Shown here in pieces: positions 1-8,576 of a stretch of DNA of 64,000 nucleotides. The DNA comes from Pseudomonas orientalis (lineage in GTDB: Bacteria; Pseudomonadota; Gammaproteobacteria; Pseudomonadales; Pseudomonadaceae): the NCBI RefSeq assembly GCF_022807995.1, contig NZ_CP094351.1, positions 5,441,501 to 5,505,500 on the forward strand, given 5' to 3'. Each line of letters starts with the position of its first letter. Positions within the stretch are counted from its first letter, which is position 1. The position numbers were made by a program, and so were the translations under genes. The notes under the pieces are model-generated. The model searched no databases, was not told the DNA's origin, and worked only from the letters and a program-made list of their open reading frames with translations.

Positions 1-554
1 TTGCCGAGAAACAGGCTGGCCATGCCTTCGCCGATACTGGCGCTGGTTTTGCTCAGGCCTTGCTTGAGGCGCGTAAAGAAGCCGGCCTTGCTGGCTTCGG
101 CGGGTACTGCAGGCTCTTCGATGACCGCAGGCACGGCAACGACAGCTGGCACTTGGGCAGGAATTTCGACGGCAGGGGGCGCCTCGACAACGACCTCTAC
201 CGGTGGCGCCACAGGAATGGGCGGCGTCACGTGTTCAGCCTGCACATCCTCAACCAGTGCCACCGGCTCTTCGGCTACCGGCAGCTCCGGCCACGGTTTG
301 TGCTCGGGTTCAGGTTCAGGCGCAGGTTCTGCCTCGACTACCGGCTGCAATACCGGCTCCGCAATAGGCAACACCACCGGTGCCGGTGTTTCGGCAACCG
401 GCTCGGCTTCTACTATAGGTTCAGGGGTAGGTTCGGGTTGAACCTGCGGCTGTTCGACGACGGTTTCCTGCGGCTTTTTGCGCAGCCATCCGAACAGGCC
501 TTTTTTCTCGCCAGCCGCAGCTGGGGTCTTCTTGTCGTCGTTGGAACCAAACAT
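1..554 (-). CDS. ftsY: Signal recognition particle receptor FtsY, N-terminal part (cut by window edge)
   Basis: The reverse strand from the ATG at 554 encodes MFGSNDDKKTPAAAGEKKG and then a long stretch rich in Pro, Glu, Val and Ala, ending near KAGFFTRLKQGLSKT, which is the start of the FtsY N domain. FtsY is the membrane-associated GTPase that receives SRP-ribosome complexes. The acidic, repetitive N-terminal region (about residues 30-150) is the variable A domain of proteobacterial FtsY. The GTPase domain lies outside the window. It is transcribed divergently from the M16 peptidase pair, with 231 bp between the two starts. The assignment rests on the N-domain start and on the conserved neighbourhood. 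Confidence 0.88.
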   Translation of the reverse strand, partial: MFGSNDDKKTPAAAGEKKGLFGWLRKKPQETVVEQPQVQPEPTPEPIVEAEPVAETPAPVVLPIAEPVLQPVVEAEPAPEPEPEHKPWPELPVAEEPVALVEDVQAEHVTPPIPVAPPVEVVVEAPPAVEIPAQVPAVVAVPAVIEEPAVPAEASKAGFFTRLKQGLSKTSASIGEGMASLFLG

Positions 555-785
555 GGAGACGGCTATCTCAAGGTAGCGACGCGCCAAGCGGCGCTTCGGT
601 AAATAAAATTCGATGCGTAACAGACTGTTTTTTAGCCAGCTCGTTCATGCGCAACATTTTGAAGGCCAAAATAGGGCCTCAACAAGACAGCCGTAGTGGC
701 CGCCCCTAAGTCGGATCGGTATCCTAGCACCTCCTCGCCCGCCGACGCTAAGACCAAGCGGGCAGTCCAACAGGTTAAAAAACGA

Positions 786-2141
786 ATGAATGCTCTAGCC
801 CGCCGCGCCGCAGGCCTGCTGCTCAGCACAGTTTGTCTGCCCCTTTCAGCTTTGGCTGCCGACCCACAACCCACCCACGAATTCACCCTCGACAACGGCC
901 TCAAGGTCGTCGTGCGCGAAGACCATCGTGCGCCGGTGGTGGTTTCCCAGGTCTGGTACAAGGTGGGCTCGAGCTACGAAACCCCGGGCCAGACCGGTTT
1001 GTCCCACGCCCTGGAACACATGATGTTCAAGGGCAGCGCCAAGGTCGGCCCCGGCGAAGCCTCGCTGATCCTGCGTGACCTGGGCGCCGAAGAAAACGCG
1101 TTCACCAGTGACGACTACACCGCCTACTATCAGGTGCTGGCCCGCGACCGCCTGGGCGTGGCCTTCGAGCTGGAAGCCGACCGCATGGCCAGCCTGCGCC
1201 TGCCGGCCGATGAGTTCAGCCGCGAAATCGAAGTGATCAAGGAAGAGCGCCGCCTGCGCACCGACGACAACCCGATGTCCAAGGCCTTTGAACGGTTCAA
1301 GGCCATGGCCTTCCCGGCCAGCGGCTATCACACGCCAACCATCGGCTGGATGGCCGACCTGGAACGCATGAAGGTCGAGGAACTGCGCCACTGGTACCAG
1401 GCCTGGTACGTACCGAACAACGCGACCCTGGTGGTGGTCGGCGATGTCACGCCGGACGAGGTGAAAACCCTGGCCCAGCGCTACTTCGGCCCGATTCCCA
1501 GGCGCGACGTCCCGCCCGCCAAGATTCCGATGGAGCTGGCCGAGCCCGGCGAGCGCCTGCTGACCCTGCACGTGCAGACCCAGTTGCCCAGCGTCATGCT
1601 CGGTTTCAACGTGCCGGGCCTGGCGACTGCCGAAGACAAGCGCTCGGTACAAGCCCTGCGCCTGATCTCGGCCCTGCTCGACGGCGGCTACAGCGCACGG
1701 ATCTCCGAGCAGTTGGAGCGCGGTGAAGAACTGGTCTCCGCCGCCTCCACCAATTACGACGCCTATACTCGCGGCGACACCCTGTTCATGCTGAGCGCCA
1801 CGCCTAACCAGCAGAAGAAAAAGACCGTCGCCCAGGCCGAAGCCGGCCTGTGGCGCCTGTTGGAAGAGCTCAAGGCCAAGCCGCCCACTGCCGAAGAGCT
1901 TGAGCGCATCCGCGCCCAGGTAATCGCCGGCGTGGTCTACCAGCGCGACTCCATCACCAGCCAGGCCACGGCCATCGGCTCGCTGGAGACCGTCGGCCTG
2001 TCGTGGAAGCTGATGGACACTGAGCTTGCCGACCTGCAAAGCGTGACCCCGGAAGATATCCAGAAGGCGGCGCGCACCTATTTCACCCGCGAACGTCTGA
2101 GCGTCGCCCATGTTCTGCCTGAGGAGACCGCTCATGAATGA
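786..2141 (+). CDS. M16 family zinc metallopeptidase, catalytic member
   Basis: This is a 451-residue secreted insulinase-like peptidase. Residues 1-25 form a signal peptide ending at SALA-A, which supports the ATG at 786 over an upstream GTG at 696. The M16 zinc motif HxxEH is intact at H74, E77 and H78 (HALEHMMFKG), and the downstream EVIKEERR segment contains the expected distal zinc-ligand glutamate. The PNNATLVVVGD segment and a second M16-like half follow. The stop overlaps the next M16 gene by 8 bp (ATGAATGA), so the two are co-translated. The natural substrate is unknown; periplasmic peptide turnover is inferred. Confidence 0.88.
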   Translation: MNALARRAAGLLLSTVCLPLSALAADPQPTHEFTLDNGLKVVVREDHRAPVVVSQVWYKVGSSYETPGQTGLSHALEHMMFKGSAKVGPGEASLILRDLGAEENAFTSDDYTAYYQVLARDRLGVAFELEADRMASLRLPADEFSREIEVIKEERRLRTDDNPMSKAFERFKAMAFPASGYHTPTIGWMADLERMKVEELRHWYQAWYVPNNATLVVVGDVTPDEVKTLAQRYFGPIPRRDVPPAKIPMELAEPGERLLTLHVQTQLPSVMLGFNVPGLATAEDKRSVQALRLISALLDGGYSARISEQLERGEELVSAASTNYDAYTRGDTLFMLSATPNQQKKKTVAQAEAGLWRLLEELKAKPPTAEELERIRAQVIAGVVYQRDSITSQATAIGSLETVGLSWKLMDTELADLQSVTPEDIQKAARTYFTRERLSVAHVLPEETAHE

Positions 2142-3624
2142 TCGCAAAAGCAGCCGCCTGATTCTGCCCGGCCTGATCACGGTGACCCTGATCGCAGCCA
2201 GTGCCGTGTATTTCCTGCGCCCGAGCGAATCCGTTGCCAGCCCGGCCCTGGACAAGACTCAATCGGCCAGCAAGCTGCAATCGCTGGCTGAGCTGGACGG
2301 TAAAGCGCCGACCAACCGCAAGCTCGATGTACAGACCTGGACCACCGCCGAAGGCGCCAAGGTGCTGTTCGTCGAGGCCCATGAACTGCCGATGTTCGAC
2401 GTGCGCATCCTGTTCGCCGCCGGCAGCAGCCAGGACGGCAACGTGCCAGGCCTGGCCCTGATGACCAATGCCATGCTCAACGAAGGCGTGCCGGGCAAGG
2501 ACGTCAGCCAGATCGCCAGCGGCTTTGAAGGTCTGGGTGCTGATTTTGGCAATGGCGCCTACCGCGATATGGCGCTGGTGTCCCTGCGCAGCTTGAGCGA
2601 CAGCGACAAACGCGATGCCGCACTGGCGCTGTTCGATGACGTGATCGGCAAGCCGACGTTTCCGGCCGATTCTCTGGCACGCATCAAGAACCAGATCCTG
2701 GCCGGCTTCGAATACCAGAAACAGAACCCCGCCAAGCTGGCGAGCATCGAGCTGTTCAAGCGCCTGTACGGCGACCACCCGTACGCCCACCCCAGCGAAG
2801 GCACGCCTGAAAGCGTTCCGGCGATTACCGTGCAACAGATGCAGGCCTTCCACGCCAAGGCCTACGCAGCGGGCAATGCGGTGATCGCGGTGGTCGGCGA
2901 CCTGACCCGCGCTGAAGCCGAAGCGATGACCGCCAAGGTTTCTGCCGCGTTGCCCAAGGGCCCGGCGCTGGCGAAGATTGCCCAGCCGACGGCGCCAAAG
3001 GCCGGCCTGAGCCGTATCGAATTTCCCTCCAAGCAAACCCACCTGCTGTTCGCCCAGTTGGGCATCGACCGTGCAGACCCGGATTACGCAGCCTTGTCCC
3101 TGGGTAACCAGATTCTCGGCGGCGGTGGCTTCGGCACCCGCTTGATGAGCGAAGTGCGCGAAAAACGCGGCCTGACCTACGGCGTGTACTCCGGCTTCTC
3201 GCCGATGCAGGTACGCGGCCCGTTCATGATCAACCTGCAGACCCGCGCCGAAATGAGCGGCGGCACCCTGCGCCTGGTTGAAGACGTGGTGGCGGACTAC
3301 CTCAAAAACGGCCCCACCCAGAAGGAACTGGATGACGCCAAGCGCGAACTGGCCGGCAGCTTTCCGCTGTCCACCGCCAGCAATGCCGATATCGTCGGGC
3401 AACTCGGTGCCATGGGTTTCTATAACCTGCCACTGAGCTATCTGGAAGATTTCATGAAACAATCCCAGGCCCTGACCGTAGAGCAGGTCAAGGCTGCAAT
3501 GAACAAACACTTGAGCGCCGACAAGATGGTCATCGTGACCGCCGGCCCGACGATTGCGCAAAAGCCACTACCGCCCCCCACTGATAAACCCGCCGAGCAG
3601 CCGCTCGGGGTTCCGGAGCATTAA
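2134..3624 (+). CDS. M16 family peptidase-like protein, non-catalytic partner
   Basis: This 496-residue M16 homologue begins with an uncleaved-looking membrane segment (about residues 9-27, ILPGLITVTLIAASAVYFL). Where the catalytic paralogue has HxxEH it reads TNAMLNEGVPG, so both zinc histidines are missing and the subunit should be inactive. The C-terminal half keeps the GGGGFGTRLMSEVREKRGLTY segment typical of the family's substrate-binding half. The overlap with the upstream gene suggests a heterodimer like the mitochondrial processing peptidase pairs, one active and one binding subunit. An SD-like GAGGAG lies just upstream of the ATG at 2134. Confidence 0.86.
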   Translation: MNDRKSSRLILPGLITVTLIAASAVYFLRPSESVASPALDKTQSASKLQSLAELDGKAPTNRKLDVQTWTTAEGAKVLFVEAHELPMFDVRILFAAGSSQDGNVPGLALMTNAMLNEGVPGKDVSQIASGFEGLGADFGNGAYRDMALVSLRSLSDSDKRDAALALFDDVIGKPTFPADSLARIKNQILAGFEYQKQNPAKLASIELFKRLYGDHPYAHPSEGTPESVPAITVQQMQAFHAKAYAAGNAVIAVVGDLTRAEAEAMTAKVSAALPKGPALAKIAQPTAPKAGLSRIEFPSKQTHLLFAQLGIDRADPDYAALSLGNQILGGGGFGTRLMSEVREKRGLTYGVYSGFSPMQVRGPFMINLQTRAEMSGGTLRLVEDVVADYLKNGPTQKELDDAKRELAGSFPLSTASNADIVGQLGAMGFYNLPLSYLEDFMKQSQALTVEQVKAAMNKHLSADKMVIVTAGPTIAQKPLPPPTDKPAEQPLGVPEH

Positions 3625-4229
3625 TGGCCAGTTCATCTCGCCCGAAAAAACCTGTCCACAACGTGCATAACGGTGTGGGCCAACTGCGCATCATTGGTGG
3701 TGAATGGGGCAGCCGCAAGCTGAGCTTCCCCGATGTCGTTGGCCTGCGCCCGACCCCGGATCGCGTGCGCGAAACCTTGTTCAACTGGCTTGCGCCGTAT
3801 ATCGGCGGCGCCAAGGTCCTCGACCCGTTTGCCGGCAGCGGCGCGCTGTTCCTGGAGGCGCTGTCCCGTGGCGCAGCCCAGGCACAGGCGCTGGATGCGA
3901 GCAATGTGGCGGTGTCCAGCCTCAAGGAACACTTGGGCACCTTGCGTTGCACCAACGGCCAGGTCCAGACCGCCGACGCCTTGCGCTACCTGGAAACCCA
4001 GGCAGCCAGCGAATACGACGTGGTCTTCCTCGACCCGCCGTTCAACCAGAACCTGCTGCCGACCGTGTGCACGCTGCTGGAAGAACGCCAATGGCTGGCG
4101 CCCGATGCGTGGATCTACACTGAGAGCGAGACCGCGCCGTCGACGCTCGGCCTGCCGGGCAGCTGGCGCCTGCACCGCGAGCAGAAATCCGGGCGGGTGT
4201 ATTACGCGTTGTGGCACCGCACCCTGTAG
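3624..4229 (+). CDS. rsmD: 16S rRNA (guanine966-N2)-methyltransferase RsmD
   Basis: This 201-residue SAM-dependent methyltransferase modifies G966 of 16S rRNA. The sequence has RIIGGEWGSRKLSFP near the N terminus, the SAM-binding DPFAGSGALFLEAL, and the catalytic DPPF motif (VVFLDPPFNQN). The ATG shares one base with the preceding TAA, so it lies in the same transcript as the two M16 genes. The TAG stop falls inside the left arm of a REP element (CTGTAGGAGCG). The adjacency to ftsY is as expected, since rsmD and ftsY are neighbours in many gammaproteobacteria. Confidence 0.95.
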   Translation: MASSSRPKKPVHNVHNGVGQLRIIGGEWGSRKLSFPDVVGLRPTPDRVRETLFNWLAPYIGGAKVLDPFAGSGALFLEALSRGAAQAQALDASNVAVSSLKEHLGTLRCTNGQVQTADALRYLETQAASEYDVVFLDPPFNQNLLPTVCTLLEERQWLAPDAWIYTESETAPSTLGLPGSWRLHREQKSGRVYYALWHRTL

Positions 4230-4324
4230 GAGCGAGCTTGCTCACGAAGGTCGAACAGGCGACACGGGCGGCCTGATAGCGCTGCGTCACGTTAACGTTT
4301 TTCGCGAGCAAGCTCGCTCCTACA
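4225..4324. repeat. REPIN, TGTAGGAGCGAGC family
   Basis: Two inverted REP arms, outer ends TGTAGGAGCGAGC and its complement, enclose a spacer of about 50 bp. The left arm carries a variant (GCTCACGAAGG for GCTCGCGAA) and contains the rsmD stop codon. The same element recurs at four other places in the window. Confidence 0.85.
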
Positions 4325-4361
4325 GGAGTCATGGCAAGCTCGTCCGGCAGCGAGTATTTCC

Positions 4362-5357
4362 ATGATTCCCTCTGTGGACCGCTTCAAACCCGCCTTCGGC
4401 CTCGGCAACCCCCACTTGCAAACACTGTGGGGGCCGCTGTGGCGCCCGACCACCCATATCGAGCGCCAACGCGAACGTCTGTGGCTGGAAGACGGCGACT
4501 TTCTCGATCTCGACTGGCATGGCCCCCATGACCTGCATGCACCGCTGGTACTGGTGCTGCACGGGCTGACCGGCTCGTCCAATTCGCCCTACGTGGCCGG
4601 CCTGCAAAAGGTGCTCGGCGCGCAACGCTGGGCCAGCGTGGCGTTGAACTGGCGCGGCTGCTCCGGCGAGCCTAACCTGCTGGCTCGCAGCTATCACTCC
4701 GGTGCCAGCGAAGACCTGGCGGCGGCGATTGCTCATCTGCGCGCCAAGCGACCTTTGGCGCCCCTGTATGCGGTGGGTTATTCCCTGGGCGGCAATGTGT
4801 TGCTCAAGCATTTGGGCGAAACCGGCGAGGCTTCGGGGCTGCAAGGCGCGGCGGCGGTGTCGGTGCCGTTTCGCCTGGACCAATGCGCGGACCGCATCGG
4901 GCTGGGGTTTTCGCGAATCTATCAGAAGCACTTCATGCGCGAGATGCTGGCGTATATCCGCGTCAAGCAACGCCAGTTTCTGCAGGATGGCCGTGATGAG
5001 GGGCTCAAAACCCTGGAGGCGCTGGGCTCACTGGAGAAAATGCGCACCTTCTGGGACTTCGACGGGCGTGTGACTGCGCCACTGCACGGTTACTTGAGTG
5101 CCGAAGACTACTATCGACAGGCATCGAGCCGGTATTACCTGGGTGATATCCGCACGCCGACCCTGATTATCCAGGCGGCCGATGATCCGTTTGTGTTTGC
5201 TCATAGCCTGCCGGAGGCGAGTGAACTGTCGGCATGCACGGAGTTTGAGCTGTTGGCCAAGGGTGGGCATGTGGGGTTTGTAGAAGGCTCACTGAAACGC
5301 CCTGGCTACTACCTGGAACGCCGCATCCCCCAGTGGCTACTGGCACAACACGGTTAA
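4362..5357 (+). CDS. yheT: YheT-family alpha/beta hydrolase
   Basis: This 331-residue alpha/beta hydrolase belongs to the YheT (COG0429) family. N-terminal FGLGNPHLQTLWGPLWR is characteristic of the family. The oxyanion-loop HG is at 67-68 (VLHGLTGSSNSPY), the nucleophile elbow GYSLGG has Ser141, and the C-terminal GGHVGFVEG supplies the catalytic His. Family members are esterase-like enzymes of uncertain substrate. It stands alone between a REPIN and a short palindromic REP that may help end its transcript. Confidence 0.9.
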   Translation: MIPSVDRFKPAFGLGNPHLQTLWGPLWRPTTHIERQRERLWLEDGDFLDLDWHGPHDLHAPLVLVLHGLTGSSNSPYVAGLQKVLGAQRWASVALNWRGCSGEPNLLARSYHSGASEDLAAAIAHLRAKRPLAPLYAVGYSLGGNVLLKHLGETGEASGLQGAAAVSVPFRLDQCADRIGLGFSRIYQKHFMREMLAYIRVKQRQFLQDGRDEGLKTLEALGSLEKMRTFWDFDGRVTAPLHGYLSAEDYYRQASSRYYLGDIRTPTLIIQAADDPFVFAHSLPEASELSACTEFELLAKGGHVGFVEGSLKRPGYYLERRIPQWLLAQHG

Positions 5358-5360
5358 ACA

Positions 5361-5388
5361 TGTGGGAGGGGGCAAGCCCCCTCCCACA
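5361..5388. repeat. 28-bp perfectly palindromic REP (collapsed REPIN)
   Basis: The two REP ends are fused without spacer, giving a perfect inverted repeat with 13-bp arms (TGTGGGAGGGGGC) and a 2-nt loop, followed by TTTT. It lies 4 bp after the yheT stop and between convergent genes, so it could also act as a transcription end. Confidence 0.8.
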
Positions 5389-5415
5389 TTTTGATTGGGT
5401 TTGCAGATCCGGCCT

Positions 5416-6270
5416 CTAGTCGCCTGTTGCAATTTCACGAGCAGGATCCGTAATCCACTCACTCCACGACCCCGCATACAACCTGCCCAACGGATACCCC
5501 GCCAAACTCAGCGCAAACAGGTTATGGCACGCCGTTACCCCGGAACCGCAATACGCCACCAACTCCTGCGCCGGTCGCCCCTGCAACTGCGCGGCGAACC
5601 GCTGCCTGAGCTGTTCAGCCGGCAAAAAGCGCCCATCGCTACCCAGGTTTTCACTGAATGCCGCGCATTGCGCGCCAGGAATATGCCCGGCGATCGGGTC
5701 GATGGGCTCCATTTCGCCGCGAAAGCGCGCCTGGGCGCGGGCGTCGATCAAGGTCATGTCCGGTTCGCCCAGGCGTTTCTGCAACTGCTCGGCGTCCAGC
5801 AGTAGCCGATTATCCGGCGTACCGGCAAACGTGCCGGGCTCTACCACCGGCGCATCCAGGCTCAATGGGAAGCCCGCCGCATGCCAGGCCTTGAGACCTC
5901 CGTCCAGGATAAACACGCCATCGCGCTTGCCGAGCCAGACCAGCAGCCACCATGCCCGAGCCGCATAGGCCCCTGGCCCATCGTCATACAACACCACATC
6001 AGTGTCAGCGCTGATACCCCACGCCTGCAATTGCTGGATGAATGCATCCGCCGCAGGCAGCGGGTGGCGACCGGTCACGCCTTTGATCACCGGGCCGCTG
6101 AGGTGGCGGTCCAAGTCCGCATACTGCGCCCCTTCGATATGCCCCTCGGCATAGCTGCACCGCCCGTAATCCGGGTCTTCCAGGGCAAAGCGACAATCCA
6201 GGATCACCAGCCCTGCCGACGTCTGGCGCTCGGCCAGTTGCTGGGGGCTGATCAGTTGGGCAAGCGGCAT
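5416..6270 (-). CDS. sseA: Sulfurtransferase, 3-mercaptopyruvate type
   Basis: This 284-residue protein has two rhodanese domains. The N-terminal domain holds ILDCRF and VVLYDDGPG without a catalytic cysteine loop. The C-terminal domain holds the active Cys241 in the loop CGSGVTA. That loop matches 3-mercaptopyruvate sulfurtransferases rather than thiosulfate rhodaneses (CRKGVT). The enzyme would move sulfur from mercaptopyruvate to a thiol acceptor in the cytoplasm. The ATG at 6270 has AGGAG seven bases upstream; a TTG further upstream is unlikely. A TetR gene lies 33 bp upstream on the same strand. Confidence 0.9.
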   Translation of the reverse strand: MPLAQLISPQQLAERQTSAGLVILDCRFALEDPDYGRCSYAEGHIEGAQYADLDRHLSGPVIKGVTGRHPLPAADAFIQQLQAWGISADTDVVLYDDGPGAYAARAWWLLVWLGKRDGVFILDGGLKAWHAAGFPLSLDAPVVEPGTFAGTPDNRLLLDAEQLQKRLGEPDMTLIDARAQARFRGEMEPIDPIAGHIPGAQCAAFSENLGSDGRFLPAEQLRQRFAAQLQGRPAQELVAYCGSGVTACHNLFALSLAGYPLGRLYAGSWSEWITDPAREIATGD

Positions 6271-6303
6271 GACTGACTCCTGTGAATACAAAGGGAAAGG
6301 GTC

Positions 6304-6975
6304 CTACTTCACTTCTTCCAGTGCCTGGTTCAACGGCACGTAAAACTCTTTGAACAGCGCATCCACCGCGTCTTTGGCCTGGGGCGTGACAAACCCCGCC
6401 TCCAGCACCAGCACCTGATACACCCCGCGCTTGATCGCCTCGGCGCTCAAATGGGTGGAGTTTTCATTGGTGGTGCACAGGAAACGCACCCAGGAGGTGA
6501 GAATAATCCAGGCATTGAGGGTCAGGGCTTCGGTTTGCACCGGGTCCATGGAGAGAATGCCGGCGTCGACAAAGCCTTGGTAGATCGCCCCGCCCTGGAT
6601 CAGGCAGCGCTGGGAAAACCGTCGGTAGCCGGTGGCCAGCTCCGGATCGCTTTCCAATAAATGTTCGAGGTCGCGGTGCAGAAAGCGGTAGCGCCACATG
6701 CCGGCCAATACGGCCTGCAGGTAGAAGCGCTTGTCTTCCACCACCATCGCGCGTCCCTGGGGCGGGCGCAGGAAACTGTCCACCAAGGCTTCGTATTCGC
6801 GGAACAGCACAGCGATAATCGCCTGTTTGTTGGGGAAGTGGTAGTACAGGTTGCCCGGGGAAATTTCCATATGCGCGGCGATATGGTTGGTGCTGACACT
6901 GCGCTCGCCCTGCTGGTTAAAAAGCTCCAGGCTGGTTTGCACAATGCGCTCGCTGGTCTTTACTCGTGGTGCCAT
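6304..6975 (-). CDS. TetR/AcrR family transcriptional regulator
   Basis: This 223-residue regulator has an N-terminal TetR helix-turn-helix (residues about 10-55; VSTNHIAAHMEISPGNLYYHFPNK, shown here in part) and a long helical ligand-binding domain. It is transcribed divergently from the aldehyde dehydrogenase operon. A 20-bp dyad lies in the spacer of that operon's promoter, so it is the obvious candidate repressor. The inducer is unknown; an aromatic or long-chain aldehyde or alcohol is inferred from the neighbours. Confidence 0.92.
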   Translation of the reverse strand: MAPRVKTSERIVQTSLELFNQQGERSVSTNHIAAHMEISPGNLYYHFPNKQAIIAVLFREYEALVDSFLRPPQGRAMVVEDKRFYLQAVLAGMWRYRFLHRDLEHLLESDPELATGYRRFSQRCLIQGGAIYQGFVDAGILSMDPVQTEALTLNAWIILTSWVRFLCTTNENSTHLSAEAIKRGVYQVLVLEAGFVTPQAKDAVDALFKEFYVPLNQALEEVK

Positions 6976-7058
6976 AGGGGCTCAGCTTCTAAACACGGGA
7001 TGGGGCATCTTACGGCGTATGTCGGTCAGGTTAAATCCGGATGTTACTGCAATGTTAT

Positions 7059-7087
7059 TTGACAATTTAGAGCAATGACTCTAAAAA
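7059..7087 (+). promoter_or_regulatory. Promoter of the aldehyde dehydrogenase operon with embedded TetR-type operator
   Basis: A perfect -35 TTGACA (7059-7064) is followed after 17 bp by a weaker -10-like TAAAAA (7082-7087). Between and partly over them lies the inverted repeat TTTAGAG-CAATGA-CTCTAAA (7066-7085). A repressor bound here would block RNA polymerase. The start codon is 33 bp downstream at 7121. Confidence 0.6.
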
Positions 7088-7120
7088 TCCAGGCAGACCT
7101 ATAACAATCAGGATCGCGCC

Positions 7121-8548
7121 ATGTCTGCCAACGTTGCCTACCTGCAAGAATCCCAGGCGCTGGATCACCTCCAGATCCTGTTCGAAGCGCAACGTCGCGC
7201 CTACGCCGCCAACCCGATGCCGCCGGCCGCGCAACGACAGCAATGGCTCAAGGCCCTGCGCGATGTGCTCAGCTATGAACGCCAGGCGCTGATAGACGCG
7301 ATCAGCCAGGACTTCAGCCATCGCAGCGCAGACGAAACCCTGTTCGCCGAGTTGATGCCCAGCCTGCATGGCATTCACTACGCCAGCAAACACCTCAAAG
7401 GCTGGATGAAACCTTCCCGCCGCGCTGTAGGCATTGCCTTTCAGCCCGCATCGGCCAGAGTCATCTACCAGCCGCTGGGTGTGGTCGGCGTCATCGTGCC
7501 GTGGAATTACCCGCTGTACCTGGCCATCGGCCCGCTGGTCGGGGCCTTGGCCGCCGGCAACCGGGTGATGCTCAAGCTCAGCGAATCCACACCGGCCACC
7601 GGTGAACTGCTCAAGGCATTGCTGGCGAAAATCTTCCCCGAGGACCTGGTGTGCGTGGTGCTGGGCGAAGCCGACGTCGGCATGGCGTTTTCCAGGTTGC
7701 GGTTCGATCATCTGCTGTTCACCGGGGCCACCAGCATCGGCAAACATGTGATGCGTGCGGCCGCCGAACACCTCACACCGGTCACGCTGGAGCTGGGCGG
7801 CAAATCGCCAGCCATCGTCTCCGCCGATGTGCCGCTCAAGGACGCTGCCGAGCGTATCGCCTTTGGCAAGGCCTTGAACGCCGGGCAAACCTGCGTGGCA
7901 CCCGACTATGTGCTGGTGCCGGAAGATCGTGTGGAAGACTTCGTCGAGGCTTACTCCCATGCGATTCGTGGGTTCTATCCGACCCTGGTCGACAACCCGG
8001 ACTACACCGCCATCATCAATGAGCGGCAACTGGCCAGGCTTGATGCTTACGTAAAGGACGCCACCGACAAGGGCGCCACCCTGATTACGCTGTACGACCA
8101 GAGCCAGGCCCGGCGCATGGCTCACAGCCTGCTGCTGAATGTGAGTGACGAAATGACGGTGATGCAGGACGAAATCTTCGGTCCGCTATTACCGATCGTA
8201 CCCTATCGCGGCATTGATGAGGCTTTCGCCTACATCAACCAGCGCCCACGCCCACTGGCCCTGTATTACTTCGGCTACAACAAGCGCGAACAGAATCGTG
8301 TGCTCCACGAGACCCACTCCGGCGGCGTGTGCCTGAACGATACCCTGCTGCAAGTCGCACAGGACGACCTGCCGTTTGGTGGCATCGGCCCTTCTGGCAT
8401 GGGCCACTACCACGGTCACGAAGGCTTTCTGACTTTCAGCAAGGCCAAGGGCGTGCTGGTCAAACAGCGCTTGAATGCGGCGAAGTTGATCTATCCGCCC
8501 TATGGAAAATCCATCCAGAAATTGATTCAGAAGCTGTTTATCCGCTGA
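7121..8548 (+). CDS. calB: Coniferyl aldehyde dehydrogenase (CALDH-like)
   Basis: This 475-residue NAD(P)-dependent aldehyde dehydrogenase oxidises aldehydes to acids. The catalytic Cys258 lies in NAGQTCVAPDYV and the general base Glu224 in LELGGKSP; PWNYPLYLAIGP is the usual cofactor-binding segment. Length and sequence fit the coniferyl aldehyde dehydrogenase subfamily (PA0366-like). Substrate range in Pseudomonas may be broad, so coniferyl aldehyde is a family label rather than a proven substrate. It is first in an operon with a Tat-signal protein and a GMC oxidoreductase, under probable TetR control. Confidence 0.88.
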   Translation: MSANVAYLQESQALDHLQILFEAQRRAYAANPMPPAAQRQQWLKALRDVLSYERQALIDAISQDFSHRSADETLFAELMPSLHGIHYASKHLKGWMKPSRRAVGIAFQPASARVIYQPLGVVGVIVPWNYPLYLAIGPLVGALAAGNRVMLKLSESTPATGELLKALLAKIFPEDLVCVVLGEADVGMAFSRLRFDHLLFTGATSIGKHVMRAAAEHLTPVTLELGGKSPAIVSADVPLKDAAERIAFGKALNAGQTCVAPDYVLVPEDRVEDFVEAYSHAIRGFYPTLVDNPDYTAIINERQLARLDAYVKDATDKGATLITLYDQSQARRMAHSLLLNVSDEMTVMQDEIFGPLLPIVPYRGIDEAFAYINQRPRPLALYYFGYNKREQNRVLHETHSGGVCLNDTLLQVAQDDLPFGGIGPSGMGHYHGHEGFLTFSKAKGVLVKQRLNAAKLIYPPYGKSIQKLIQKLFIR

Positions 8549-8576
8549 AACCGCCACTTTCGGGACAATAAAAACA

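Noticed and set aside
846..3561. Two minus-strand frames of 469 and 492 codons opposite the M16 genes
   Set aside because: Both mirror real genes with signal peptide and zinc motif; their composition is typical of antisense frames.
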